From Bacteroidota bacterium (GTDB taxonomy: Bacteria; Bacteroidota; Bacteroidia; B-17B0; Aurantibacillaceae): a stretch of 64,000 nt of DNA. The stretch is taken from positions 434,001-498,000 of the forward strand of contig JAJNDK010000001.1 in the NCBI GenBank assembly GCA_021156365.1, written 5' to 3'. This document shows, one piece after another, positions 35,349 to 43,626 of this stretch. A program made the position numbers and the translations under genes. Every line of letters starts with the position of its first letter. The first letter of the stretch is position 1. The notes beneath the pieces were generated by a model that ran no database searches, had not been told where the DNA came from, and was given only the letters and a program-made list of their open reading frames with translations.

Positions 35349-35423
35349 TCAGCATTTTATACCTATAATGCAGACATCATCCATCCATGGCGAGTAGCCA
35401 GGATCGTGACTCTGCAAGTTATA
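35349..35423 (-). repeat. Duplicated phosphatase 3'-end remnant after copy 3
   Basis: Downstream of the copy-3 stop the minus strand carries a short frame ending DDVCIIGIKC and a stop (TGA at 35349-35351), which mimics the last residues of the PP2C domain (DDVCVIGIRI). The 36 bases at 35388-35423 match 37441-37476 with three differences. They span the real stop of copy 3 as well. The rest of the 175-base spacer 35244-35418 shows no gene. Confidence 0.7.
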
Positions 35424-37371
35424 TGCGGATGCCTATAACGCAAACGTCATCCACCTGCTCAAGATTTCCTTTCCAGTCTACAAACCGTTTTTCCAGCTCC
35501 AGTTCCTGCTCTCTCAGTGGCAGTGCACTTATGGTCAGCAGTAATTCGTTGAGCTGTTTGTATTTGAATTTTTTTCCTGCTTTTCCACCGAACTGATCTG
35601 CGTACCCATCCGTATAAAGGTACAAGGTATCTCCTTCCTTCAAATTCGTATCAAAAAGCCGGAAGCTGTTATCTGCCCCACCCTTGCTAACCGGCATCCG
35701 GTCGTAAGGCAGCTCGCTTACCACTCCTCCGGAGACCAAAACAGGACAGCAGTTTGCCGCTGCATAAGTAACAGTTTTATCACTTGTATTAAAACAAACC
35801 AGTAAACCATCAAGCCCATCCTGCTGACCTTCCTTGCTGATGCTGTTCATCAATCGCTCCCGCACATAATTCAGCACTTCGTCCGGACGTTGAATATTCT
35901 TTTCATTGATGGCCTCGCTCAGGAAACCGATGTTCAGCAGGCTCATAAAAGCGCCCGGTACCCCGTGTCCCGTGCTATCGCAAACAGCGAGATAAAAAAG
36001 ATTTTGGGTAGCTGAGACTCTCGAAGTCGCCCAGTAAAAATCACCGCTTACAATATCCTTGGGATTGAAATAAACAAAGTTATCCGATAAGTTTTCACTC
36101 ATGAATTCCCTGTTGGCAAACAATGTATTCTGGATCCGTTTGGCATAATGAATGCTGTCTACGATCTCTTTTTGTTTTTCCTCGATAAGCTCTTTCTGGT
36201 TCTCAATGATCTTTTTGGCCTTTTGGGTTACCTTGTTCCGGTTATACAACAATAATGCAATAATGATGAGAACGATCACACCTATGATCAGCGCTTTTTG
36301 CCAGAATTTGCGGATCTCTTTTTCTTTTTGCAGCAGCTGGATCTCCTGTTCCTTTTTTTCACTGTCGAAGCGGGTAAGCATCTCGTTGATCTTCTCCGTG
36401 TTTTCCTCGTTAAAAATAGAATCCTTGATCACCGTATACAGCTCGAGGTATTTATAGGCACTCTGAAAATCTTTCAGGCCGGAGTATGAGCCTTCCAGGC
36501 CTTTGTAGCTCACCTGCTGTCCATCGAGGAAAGAAATTTCGCGGGCATGCTCCAATGCTTTGTTGTAGAAATCGATGGCACTTTTATAATCGTTTTTCTT
36601 CAGGTACACTTCGCCTATGTTATTAATAACAGTAACAAGCATCGGCTTATTTTCCAATTGCAGCTGCAGCTGATAGGAGCGGTTGAAATATACAAGTGCA
36701 CTATCGTATTGTTTTTGCTCGGCAAAGATACTGCCCAGGTTGTTTACCATGAGCGAGATCCTGTTGGTATTCCCTGTTTTCTCCGAGATTGCAAGACATT
36801 TGTTGTAATATTCTTTTGCCTTGTAAAAATCATTCATGTAATAATAACAACGGCCCATATTGCCGGTAGCCATAGCTATATGGTCTGAGTCGCTGATACC
36901 TGTTTTCAGGTTCTCTTCATAAATGGCATATGCTTCCTGGTAACACAGGAGCGCTTTTTTATTGTCCTGCAGCTCGATATAAATGCTTCCTAAATTGTTC
37001 AGGCAATTGGCAACCCCTTCCGTGTTCTTGTATGCCTTGCAATAATCTATCGCCTGTAAAAAATACCGGCTTGCCTTTTCATAATCCCCTACATAATACA
37101 AACGGTGCCCCAATTCATTGGTCAGATCTGCTGCTACGGATTTGCTGGTGTTCTTTTGCACAAGCGCATATCCTTTTTCGAGGCATTCGATGGATTTATA
37201 AGGAAGGGAATCTTTGTAACAGGAAGCTAATTTCATCCAGGTACGGATCTTTACGGTATCTGCAACAGCAGAGTTGACTACACCGGTAAGGCTGTCGATC
37301 TGTTCAGGCTCGCGTGCAGACAGGCAAAAGGGCCAGATCAAAATAAGTATACATACTATACATCTTCTCAT
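35419..37371 (-). CDS. TPR-TM-PP2C receptor phosphatase (array copy 3)
   Basis: 650 residues from the ATG at 37371 (MRRCIVCILILIW, signal peptide ending LSA); a GTG at 37380 is a weaker alternative. TPR repeats about 30-330 (e.g. YEKASRYFLQAIDYCKA), transmembrane helix at about 360-376, coiled coil with EEKQKEIVDSIHYAKRIQ, and PP2C domain about 435-650 with IVSGDFYW, CDSTGHGVPG, YTDGYADQFGG and VDDVCVIG. The glycine-rich segment GGADNSF replaces the GKGER turn of the others. It is followed by a copy of its own C-terminal tail (35349-35423). Confidence 0.87.
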   Translation of the reverse strand: MRRCIVCILILIWPFCLSAREPEQIDSLTGVVNSAVADTVKIRTWMKLASCYKDSLPYKSIECLEKGYALVQKNTSKSVAADLTNELGHRLYYVGDYEKASRYFLQAIDYCKAYKNTEGVANCLNNLGSIYIELQDNKKALLCYQEAYAIYEENLKTGISDSDHIAMATGNMGRCYYYMNDFYKAKEYYNKCLAISEKTGNTNRISLMVNNLGSIFAEQKQYDSALVYFNRSYQLQLQLENKPMLVTVINNIGEVYLKKNDYKSAIDFYNKALEHAREISFLDGQQVSYKGLEGSYSGLKDFQSAYKYLELYTVIKDSIFNEENTEKINEMLTRFDSEKKEQEIQLLQKEKEIRKFWQKALIIGVIVLIIIALLLYNRNKVTQKAKKIIENQKELIEEKQKEIVDSIHYAKRIQNTLFANREFMSENLSDNFVYFNPKDIVSGDFYWATSRVSATQNLFYLAVCDSTGHGVPGAFMSLLNIGFLSEAINEKNIQRPDEVLNYVRERLMNSISKEGQQDGLDGLLVCFNTSDKTVTYAAANCCPVLVSGGVVSELPYDRMPVSKGGADNSFRLFDTNLKEGDTLYLYTDGYADQFGGKAGKKFKYKQLNELLLTISALPLREQELELEKRFVDWKGNLEQVDDVCVIGIRI

Positions 37372-37401
37372 AAAAAACACGTCCCTTTTGCATCGGATTT
37401 T

Positions 37402-37476
37402 TTAAAGGGCAATTCCAACTATGCAAACATCGTCAATCTATGGCGAATAGCCAAGATCGTGACTCTGCAAATTATA
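37402..37476 (-). repeat. Duplicated phosphatase 3'-end remnant after copy 2
   Basis: After the stop of copy 2 the minus strand encodes IDDVCIVGIAL and a stop at 37402-37404, again a copy of the PP2C tail. The part 37441-37476 (minus strand TTTGCAGAGTCACGATC core) is nearly identical to 35388-35423. It fills most of the 100-base spacer 37372-37471. Confidence 0.7.
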
Positions 37477-39625
37477 GGATAATACCTATAATGCAGATGT
37501 CATCGATTTGTTCCAGATCACCTTTCCATTCACTCAACTTTTGATCCAGCATAGCCGCCTGTTGATTCAACGGCAAGGCGTGGTTGGCTAACAACAGCTC
37601 ATTCAGCTGTTTGTATTTGAATTTTTTTCCCTGGGCCATCGGGTTCTGCGCAAAAGCAACCCTGTCTAAATTCATCCAGTCTTTTTCCGACATCCCAAAC
37701 TGATCGGCATATCCATCTGTATACAGGTACAGGAGATCTCCATCCTTCCACTCTATCCGGAAGAGGTCGAAAGTATCTGTTCGTTCTCCTTTTCCGACCG
37801 GCATTTTATTTTTTTGCTGCTCCGTCATCTTTCCCGAGGAAATAAGCATGGGTGCATTGTTGGCTGCCGCATAGCTGATCTCTTTCGTTGTATGATCGAG
37901 GCAGATCAGGATACCATCGAAACCATCTTTCTGTCCTTCTTTGCTGATGCTTCCGATCAGTCGTTCCCGCACATAATCAAATATCTCGTTCGGTTTTTTC
38001 AACGAGCGCTCATTGATCGCCTCATTCAGGAAACCGACATTCAACAGGCTCATAAACGCTCCGGGAACACCATGTCCTGTACTGTCGCAAACTGCAAGGT
38101 AAAACAGATCATCTTTCCGGTGCGCCCAGTAAAAATCACCGCTCACAATATCTTTTGGACAAAACAACGTGAAGCTGTCTTTGACATTTGCTTTTAAAAC
38201 ATCCTCCTGCTCCAAAAGCCCATCCTGGATACGCTTGGCATAATGAATGGAATCGAGGATCTCTTTTTGTTTTTCTTCTACGATCTCCTTCTGGTGTTGA
38301 ACTTCCTGCTTCTGTTCGGAGATGATCGCATTTGCTTTTCTTTGCTGTGTTAAACCACGGAAAATGAAAAAGGCCAATAGCATGGCAAGTACAAGGCCGC
38401 CAATAATAAAATAGGTGATCAGCTGTTGTTGCCGGATCGTTTCGTGCGAAAGCAAATTCTCCGCCTCCAGTAGTTTGTTCTGTTTGTCTTTTTCTGCTGT
38501 TTCATAACGGGTTTGCAGATCGTACAAAATTTTCGAATTGTCTTCGTTCAGGATCGAATCGTTCAGCAAGGTGCCTTCCTTGAAATATTCGTAGGCTTCT
38601 TTATAATTCTTCATACTAAGATATGCCGCAGAGATCGCTTTCAGGAAATCTGCGGTATTTGTGGTCATATGATACTCATAGCTGTACTGCAATCCCTGCT
38701 TAAATATAGCCAGAGCCTCCTGACTTTTGTTTTGCGCAAGATACAGCTCCCCTTTTCCGGCCATTACTTTCATCATGTTCACTGTATCTTCCGACTCCTC
38801 ATACATTTTCTGAGACTTGTTGTAATTTATTTCAGCCTCCTTCAGATCACCGGTGATACGCTGTGTTTCAGCAATATTGAATAAGGCGAGGGCAATGTTA
38901 TTCGTGCTCCCGATCTGTATGGACAGATCCAGGTATTCCCGGTAATAATACATAGCGCTGTCCGGCTGCTTAGGGGTTTCGTTCAGGTAAACAGTTGCAA
39001 TATTATTGTAGGCATTCGACAGCTCCATTTTATATTTAGGAGTAAGCCGGGCGATACGGGCCACCTGCATGAACTTGCTTTTCGCCTGCCGGTAATCATT
39101 GATCCAATAAAAGATATTCCCTAAGTTAACTGCTGTATTTAACAGGCCGGCCGTATCCTTGATGAGCGTGGCATACTGCTCTGCTTTCTGGAAACAAAGA
39201 ATGGCCTTTGAATATTCGGCCCGCTGATTGTAAATATTTCCGAGATTGACATTACAACGGATCAACGGTATATAATAATTGTTCTTTTGTGCGATCTCAA
39301 TACTTTTTGTATCATAGAAAACCGCAGAGTCAAAATGATTGGTCCGGTAGAAATAATGTGCTTTGTATTGAAAAAAAGAACTCATGCTTTTAGGGTCGCC
39401 GTTCCGGAGAGCTAATAGCTGCATCGTATCCACATACTCCTTGCCTTTTGCGAAATCATTCTTTCGCATGTAAACGCCGTACAATTTGCCGGCAATATCA
39501 ATTTTCAGCGTATCGGCTTTTTCATTTCTGTACAGGCGTAGCAGGCTATCCTCAGGCGTGCCTTTGATGGCAGACACCCGCAGGGAGATAAGCGTTAAGA
39601 CGAATATGACAAGCCGGATCTTCAA
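37472..39625 (-). CDS. TPR-TM-PP2C receptor phosphatase (array copy 2)
   Basis: 717 residues, start TTG at 39625 (MKIRLVIFVLTLISLRVSA is a good signal peptide, and a TAACTTTG box lies 17 bases upstream). TPR repeats about 30-370 (YSKAILCFQKAEQYATL), transmembrane helix at about 402-422, coiled coil ending EEKQKEILDSIHYAKRIQ, PP2C domain about 490-717 with IVSGDFYW, CDSTGHGVPG and YTDGYADQFG. After QFG it carries an about 18-residue insertion (MSEKDWMNLDRVAFAQNPMA) before GKKFKYK where the other copies have three residues. Metal ligands are intact. Confidence 0.87.
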   Translation of the reverse strand: MKIRLVIFVLTLISLRVSAIKGTPEDSLLRLYRNEKADTLKIDIAGKLYGVYMRKNDFAKGKEYVDTMQLLALRNGDPKSMSSFFQYKAHYFYRTNHFDSAVFYDTKSIEIAQKNNYYIPLIRCNVNLGNIYNQRAEYSKAILCFQKAEQYATLIKDTAGLLNTAVNLGNIFYWINDYRQAKSKFMQVARIARLTPKYKMELSNAYNNIATVYLNETPKQPDSAMYYYREYLDLSIQIGSTNNIALALFNIAETQRITGDLKEAEINYNKSQKMYEESEDTVNMMKVMAGKGELYLAQNKSQEALAIFKQGLQYSYEYHMTTNTADFLKAISAAYLSMKNYKEAYEYFKEGTLLNDSILNEDNSKILYDLQTRYETAEKDKQNKLLEAENLLSHETIRQQQLITYFIIGGLVLAMLLAFFIFRGLTQQRKANAIISEQKQEVQHQKEIVEEKQKEILDSIHYAKRIQDGLLEQEDVLKANVKDSFTLFCPKDIVSGDFYWAHRKDDLFYLAVCDSTGHGVPGAFMSLLNVGFLNEAINERSLKKPNEIFDYVRERLIGSISKEGQKDGFDGILICLDHTTKEISYAAANNAPMLISSGKMTEQQKNKMPVGKGERTDTFDLFRIEWKDGDLLYLYTDGYADQFGMSEKDWMNLDRVAFAQNPMAQGKKFKYKQLNELLLANHALPLNQQAAMLDQKLSEWKGDLEQIDDICIIGIIL

Positions 39626-39641
39626 AATACCCTTTTGCTAA

Positions 39642-39649
39642 CAAAGTTA
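39642..39649 (-). promoter_or_regulatory. -7 box (TAACTTTG) of phosphatase copy 2
   Basis: Exact TAnnTTTG match on the minus strand, giving a leader of about 13 bases before the TTG start. Confidence 0.5.
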
Positions 39650-39710
39650 ACCTTTCGGGCTAATTATGCAAACCTGTATGAATGAAAGGGAATGTCCATG
39701 GCTACTGCAA

Positions 39711-41660
39711 TTATAGGCTAATTCCTATGATGCATACGTCATCGATCTGTTCCAGGTTGCCTTTCCACTCTACAAATTTCTGATGCAGTATTTCGGATTG
39801 CTGATCGGGAGGCAGTGTATGTGTTGATACTAACAGATCTATAAGTTGTTTGTACTTGAATTTTTTTCCTTTTGGTCCGCCGAACTGATCTGCATAGCCA
39901 TCTGTGTACAGATAAAGCATGTCGCCTTTTTTCCACTCCAGGGTGAACAGATCGAAAGGCGCCGTGATCTCTCCTTTACCAACCGGCATTTTATTTTTTT
40001 CCTGCTCCACGATTACCCCACCGGAGATCAGCATCGGGGCATTGTTAGCTGCCGCATAGGTCAATTTGTTGGATCTGTGATCGAGACACAGCAGGATCCC
40101 GTCAAAACCGTCTTTTTGCCCATCCTTACTGATACTGCGGATAAGCCGCTCACGCACATAATCAAAGATCTCGTTGGGCTTCCGAAGCTGTTTTTCGTTA
40201 ATGGCCTCATTGAGGAAACCAATATTCAATAAGCTCATGAAGGCTCCGGGAACACCATGCCCTGTACTATCGCATACTGCGAGGTAAAACAAGTCATCTT
40301 TCCGGTAGGTCCAGTAAAAATCGCCGCTTACAATATCTTTGGGGCTGAACAAAATAAAGCTATCCTGTACATTCGACCGAAGCAGGTCCTGATGCTCCAG
40401 CAAGCCATCCTGGATGCGTTTGGCATAATGAATAGAATCCAGGATCTCCTTTTGTTTTTCTTCAATAATAACCTTCTGCCGCGCAAGAAGCCTGTTGGCC
40501 TTGTTCTTCTGTACATTGGAACGGAATATGAAAACAACCATCCCAACCAGGAAGATCATACAGATAGCTCCCGCATAGATCAGGATCTTTTTTTTGCCCA
40601 GCTCCGATTTGTTCAGATCGTTTTCTTTATTCAGGATCCGGATCTCTGCATCTTTCTTTTCCGTCTCGTACTTTTTTTCAACTTCGAGGAGCTCGTGCTT
40701 GCTGTCTTCATTAAAAACCGAATCCTTGTATTGTATATGCAGGTTCAGAAATTGAACCGATTCGCGGAACTGCCCGGCATTGCGGGAAGCGTCTGATAAT
40801 AATTTGTAGATCTCCGCTATGTTATGGTTGGCTTTGTCTTTCAGTATATAATCGAGGGCCAGTTTATAATTACTGATGGCTTCTTTGTAGTTTTTCTTTT
40901 TTTCATAAATATTTCCACGACCTTTATAACAGCCGTAAGAAGCATAATTAAAATTGGCTTCTGCCAGACCTTGTTCGGAGAGCTTACTGTATTCCATCGC
41001 TTTGTCGAGCTCCCCTAACTGGTAATAATTATCAGCGATATTCTCCAGTACGATCGTGTATCCGATCACATATTTCTGTTGCCTGAATAATTTTTCTGCA
41101 ATGAAATTCCACTTATTGGATTCCCTGTAATTTTTAGCAGAGGTGTAAGAGTTAGCTAACCCCGCAGCTCCAAGCGCTTCCTGCTCCGGAAGATTGTTGG
41201 CCAGGCTTATCTCGTAGCATTTCGTGAAAAATTTCATCTGCCCTTCTTCGTTTTCCAGTCCGAGATAGGTATTGCCTATAACGTTGTATACTTTCGCCAG
41301 CTTAGCGGGTTTGTTCAGGCGGATGTACTGTTTCTCCGCTTCGAAAAGATACAACAGAGCTTTGGAGTAATCACCGTTGGATGTATAAATATTACCAAGG
41401 GTTACAGCAGCAAATCCAATCCCGTCACCGTTATTGTTTTTTTTAGACACATCGTAGATAAATGAACAGTGCGCAATGATCGAATCCACCGGCAGGTTCT
41501 TCCGCTCCCTGGTGAGCTTCCTGATAAAGCCATTGACCAGTGAAGTATCCTTTGGGTTGGCAGCGATCTTTGCCTTTAATGAAACAAAAGAACTGTCATT
41601 CCCCTGACCGAATGCACACAGGTGTATCAAAACAATGAACAGGGACAGGACTTTTTTCAT
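39711..41660 (-). CDS. TPR-TM-PP2C receptor phosphatase (array copy 1)
   Basis: 649 residues from the ATG at 41660 (MKKVLSLFIVLIHLCAFGQ; the GTG at 41672 adds four residues). TPR repeats about 35-320 (e.g. YSKALLYLFEAEKQYIRL), transmembrane helix at about 359-379, coiled coil ending EEKQKEILDSIHYAKRIQ, PP2C domain about 435-649 with IVSGDFYW, CDSTGHGVPG, YTDGYADQFGG and IDDVCIIG. It starts 16 bases after the stop of the histidine kinase, so both are very likely on one transcript. No obvious box lies between them. Confidence 0.87.
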   Translation of the reverse strand: MKKVLSLFIVLIHLCAFGQGNDSSFVSLKAKIAANPKDTSLVNGFIRKLTRERKNLPVDSIIAHCSFIYDVSKKNNNGDGIGFAAVTLGNIYTSNGDYSKALLYLFEAEKQYIRLNKPAKLAKVYNVIGNTYLGLENEEGQMKFFTKCYEISLANNLPEQEALGAAGLANSYTSAKNYRESNKWNFIAEKLFRQQKYVIGYTIVLENIADNYYQLGELDKAMEYSKLSEQGLAEANFNYASYGCYKGRGNIYEKKKNYKEAISNYKLALDYILKDKANHNIAEIYKLLSDASRNAGQFRESVQFLNLHIQYKDSVFNEDSKHELLEVEKKYETEKKDAEIRILNKENDLNKSELGKKKILIYAGAICMIFLVGMVVFIFRSNVQKNKANRLLARQKVIIEEKQKEILDSIHYAKRIQDGLLEHQDLLRSNVQDSFILFSPKDIVSGDFYWTYRKDDLFYLAVCDSTGHGVPGAFMSLLNIGFLNEAINEKQLRKPNEIFDYVRERLIRSISKDGQKDGFDGILLCLDHRSNKLTYAAANNAPMLISGGVIVEQEKNKMPVGKGEITAPFDLFTLEWKKGDMLYLYTDGYADQFGGPKGKKFKYKQLIDLLVSTHTLPPDQQSEILHQKFVEWKGNLEQIDDVCIIGISL

Positions 41661-41676
41661 TTTTTGGTTCACGGAA

Positions 41677-43608
41677 TTAATCTAAGTTAAAACTAATTTC
41701 GAAACAGGCTCCTTTTTCAGCCTGCATATTTTTAATATCCCCTTTGATCTGTCGCATCAATCCCTTCACTAACTTCATCCCCAGCGATTGGTATTTATTG
41801 AAATCAAAGTCTTCCGGCAGGCCCGAACCTGTATCGGAGAAAAGTATTTTCACAAGCTGCCCTTCTTTCATGCATTGGATACCAATGATACCGCTCGTCG
41901 AAGTTTTCAATCCATGCTTCACACTGTTTATGAGCAGCTCATTCAATACAAGACTACAGGGAACCAGCCGGTCTATATCGAGCCTGATCTCATCGCTCTC
42001 CAGTTGTACTGATATGTTCTTTTCGTCGAGGGACAACGATTGGCGTATGTGTTCAATGAAGTCGATAAGATATTCTTTCAATACGATCTCTTTGAAGCTC
42101 TCACTTTGGTATAGTTTTTCGTGGATAATGGCCATGCTCTGGATCCGGCTTTCACAGATCTGCAGGATCTCCTCAGAGCTTTTGGAAGAAGAAAGTCCCT
42201 GCTGCAGGTTGAGTAAGCTGGAAATGATCTGCAGGTTGTTTTTCACGCGGTGATGGATCTCTTTCAGCAGCACCTCACGGTCATTCAGTGCATCCTGGAT
42301 AATGATGTTCCTTGTTTCCAGCTCACGGTTCAGCCGGGATTTGTTCCGGAAGAAAATGAACACAATGATAAAGATCAGTACGACTACTATACCCACCGCA
42401 ATGATGATGAGCCGCTGCCGGCTTTTTTCTTCATGTGCCAGCAGATCCTTCTTCTCCTGTTCGATCTTCATCTTTTCCTGCTTGGCATCGTATTCGAAAT
42501 CGTAACGTGCCTGTACCAGCTTTTCTGACATTTCCTGATCGTGCAATTTGTCCCACAGCTCATTGTGCTTCCTGTAACTTTCCGCCGCTTTTTTGTATTC
42601 ACCTAATGCCATGTATACTTTGGAAAGTCTCCGGTGTCCCGATGATATCTGTTCTTCGTACTCCGCGTCTTCTGCAATTTTCAATGCTTCCTCCCCGTAT
42701 TTCTTCGCCTGTTGATAATCCTTCATATCGAAGTACGTTTCAGAGATATTCCCTCTCGACAGGATGATCTCGTTCTCCACTTCCATATCCGTAAACATGG
42801 AATCGGCTGTTTTATAGTGCCGCAGCGCTTCCTTCGGTTTGTAGGTATTCAGGTAATAATTTCCCAGGTTGAGATGCGACTGGGCTACGCTGAACTTATT
42901 TCCGATCCTTTCAGCCATATCGAGCGAAAGACTGTGGTAATACACGATCGAATCGAGCCGAGCGGTATCAGTGAATTTATAGGTATTGCCAAGATTATTG
43001 TAGGTCATCGCGATACTGGCAGAATCTTTCATTGCGACCCGGATGGCCAAGGCCTTTTTATAATACCCCCTTGCCTCGAGGAGGTTGTCGGTACGGCTGT
43101 ATACAACACCGATATTATTATAGGCCGAAGCGATCTGTAAACTGTCATTGAATTTTTGCTGGAGTTTCAACGACCGCATGTACAAAAGAATAGCATCCTT
43201 ATAATGTCCCTGCCGGGTTTCACAAAGCCCAAACGTATTGAGCAGCCGGGCCTTCAGCTTCTCCAGCTTGTTACGGTTGCAAATATCGATCCCTGCCCGT
43301 ACCAGTTTTTTTGCTTCCTCATAATTGCCAAGGTAGGCCTGTGCCAATGCTGCAGTGTTCAGGTTCTTGGCCATACCCGTTACATAATTCTGTTTCAGGC
43401 AAAGACCATAGCTTTTCATCGCGTAGTGGTAAGCAGAATCGTACTCGTATTCATTGTAGAAATCGCCGGCCATGTTCAGCAATATCCTCGACTTGTTGGT
43501 ATCGGCATCGCTCAGCTGGCGGTAATCCACGGATGAATTCACCTGTGCCCGCAGGTACACAAACCCGGTAAGCAGTAACAGACTTGTAAGGATAGTTTTA
43601 CAATTCAT
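41677..43608 (-). CDS. TPR sensor histidine kinase (HisKA_2 type)
   Basis: 643 residues. Signal peptide 1-22 (ends LRAQ), TPR repeats about 40-380 (YKDAILLYMRSLKLQQKF), transmembrane helix at about 400-420, then a HisKA_2 domain with EIHHRVKNNLQIISSLLNLQ (phospho-His 453) and a HATPase_c domain with N-box NELLINSVKHG and G1 box DTGSGLP. The TPR sensor and membrane layout match the following phosphatases; only the output differs. No response-regulator gene is in the window. It begins the gene group and lies 18 bases after paaZ on the same strand. Confidence 0.9.
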   Translation of the reverse strand: MNCKTILTSLLLLTGFVYLRAQVNSSVDYRQLSDADTNKSRILLNMAGDFYNEYEYDSAYHYAMKSYGLCLKQNYVTGMAKNLNTAALAQAYLGNYEEAKKLVRAGIDICNRNKLEKLKARLLNTFGLCETRQGHYKDAILLYMRSLKLQQKFNDSLQIASAYNNIGVVYSRTDNLLEARGYYKKALAIRVAMKDSASIAMTYNNLGNTYKFTDTARLDSIVYYHSLSLDMAERIGNKFSVAQSHLNLGNYYLNTYKPKEALRHYKTADSMFTDMEVENEIILSRGNISETYFDMKDYQQAKKYGEEALKIAEDAEYEEQISSGHRRLSKVYMALGEYKKAAESYRKHNELWDKLHDQEMSEKLVQARYDFEYDAKQEKMKIEQEKKDLLAHEEKSRQRLIIIAVGIVVVLIFIIVFIFFRNKSRLNRELETRNIIIQDALNDREVLLKEIHHRVKNNLQIISSLLNLQQGLSSSKSSEEILQICESRIQSMAIIHEKLYQSESFKEIVLKEYLIDFIEHIRQSLSLDEKNISVQLESDEIRLDIDRLVPCSLVLNELLINSVKHGLKTSTSGIIGIQCMKEGQLVKILFSDTGSGLPEDFDFNKYQSLGMKLVKGLMRQIKGDIKNMQAEKGACFEISFNLD

Positions 43609-43626
43609 TCAGTATTGTCAGCAGGA

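Noticed and set aside
30973-43608. Antiviral defence island
   Set aside because: TPR-PP2C receptors and a histidine kinase carry signal peptides; no nuclease, helicase, toxin or reverse transcriptase is among them.
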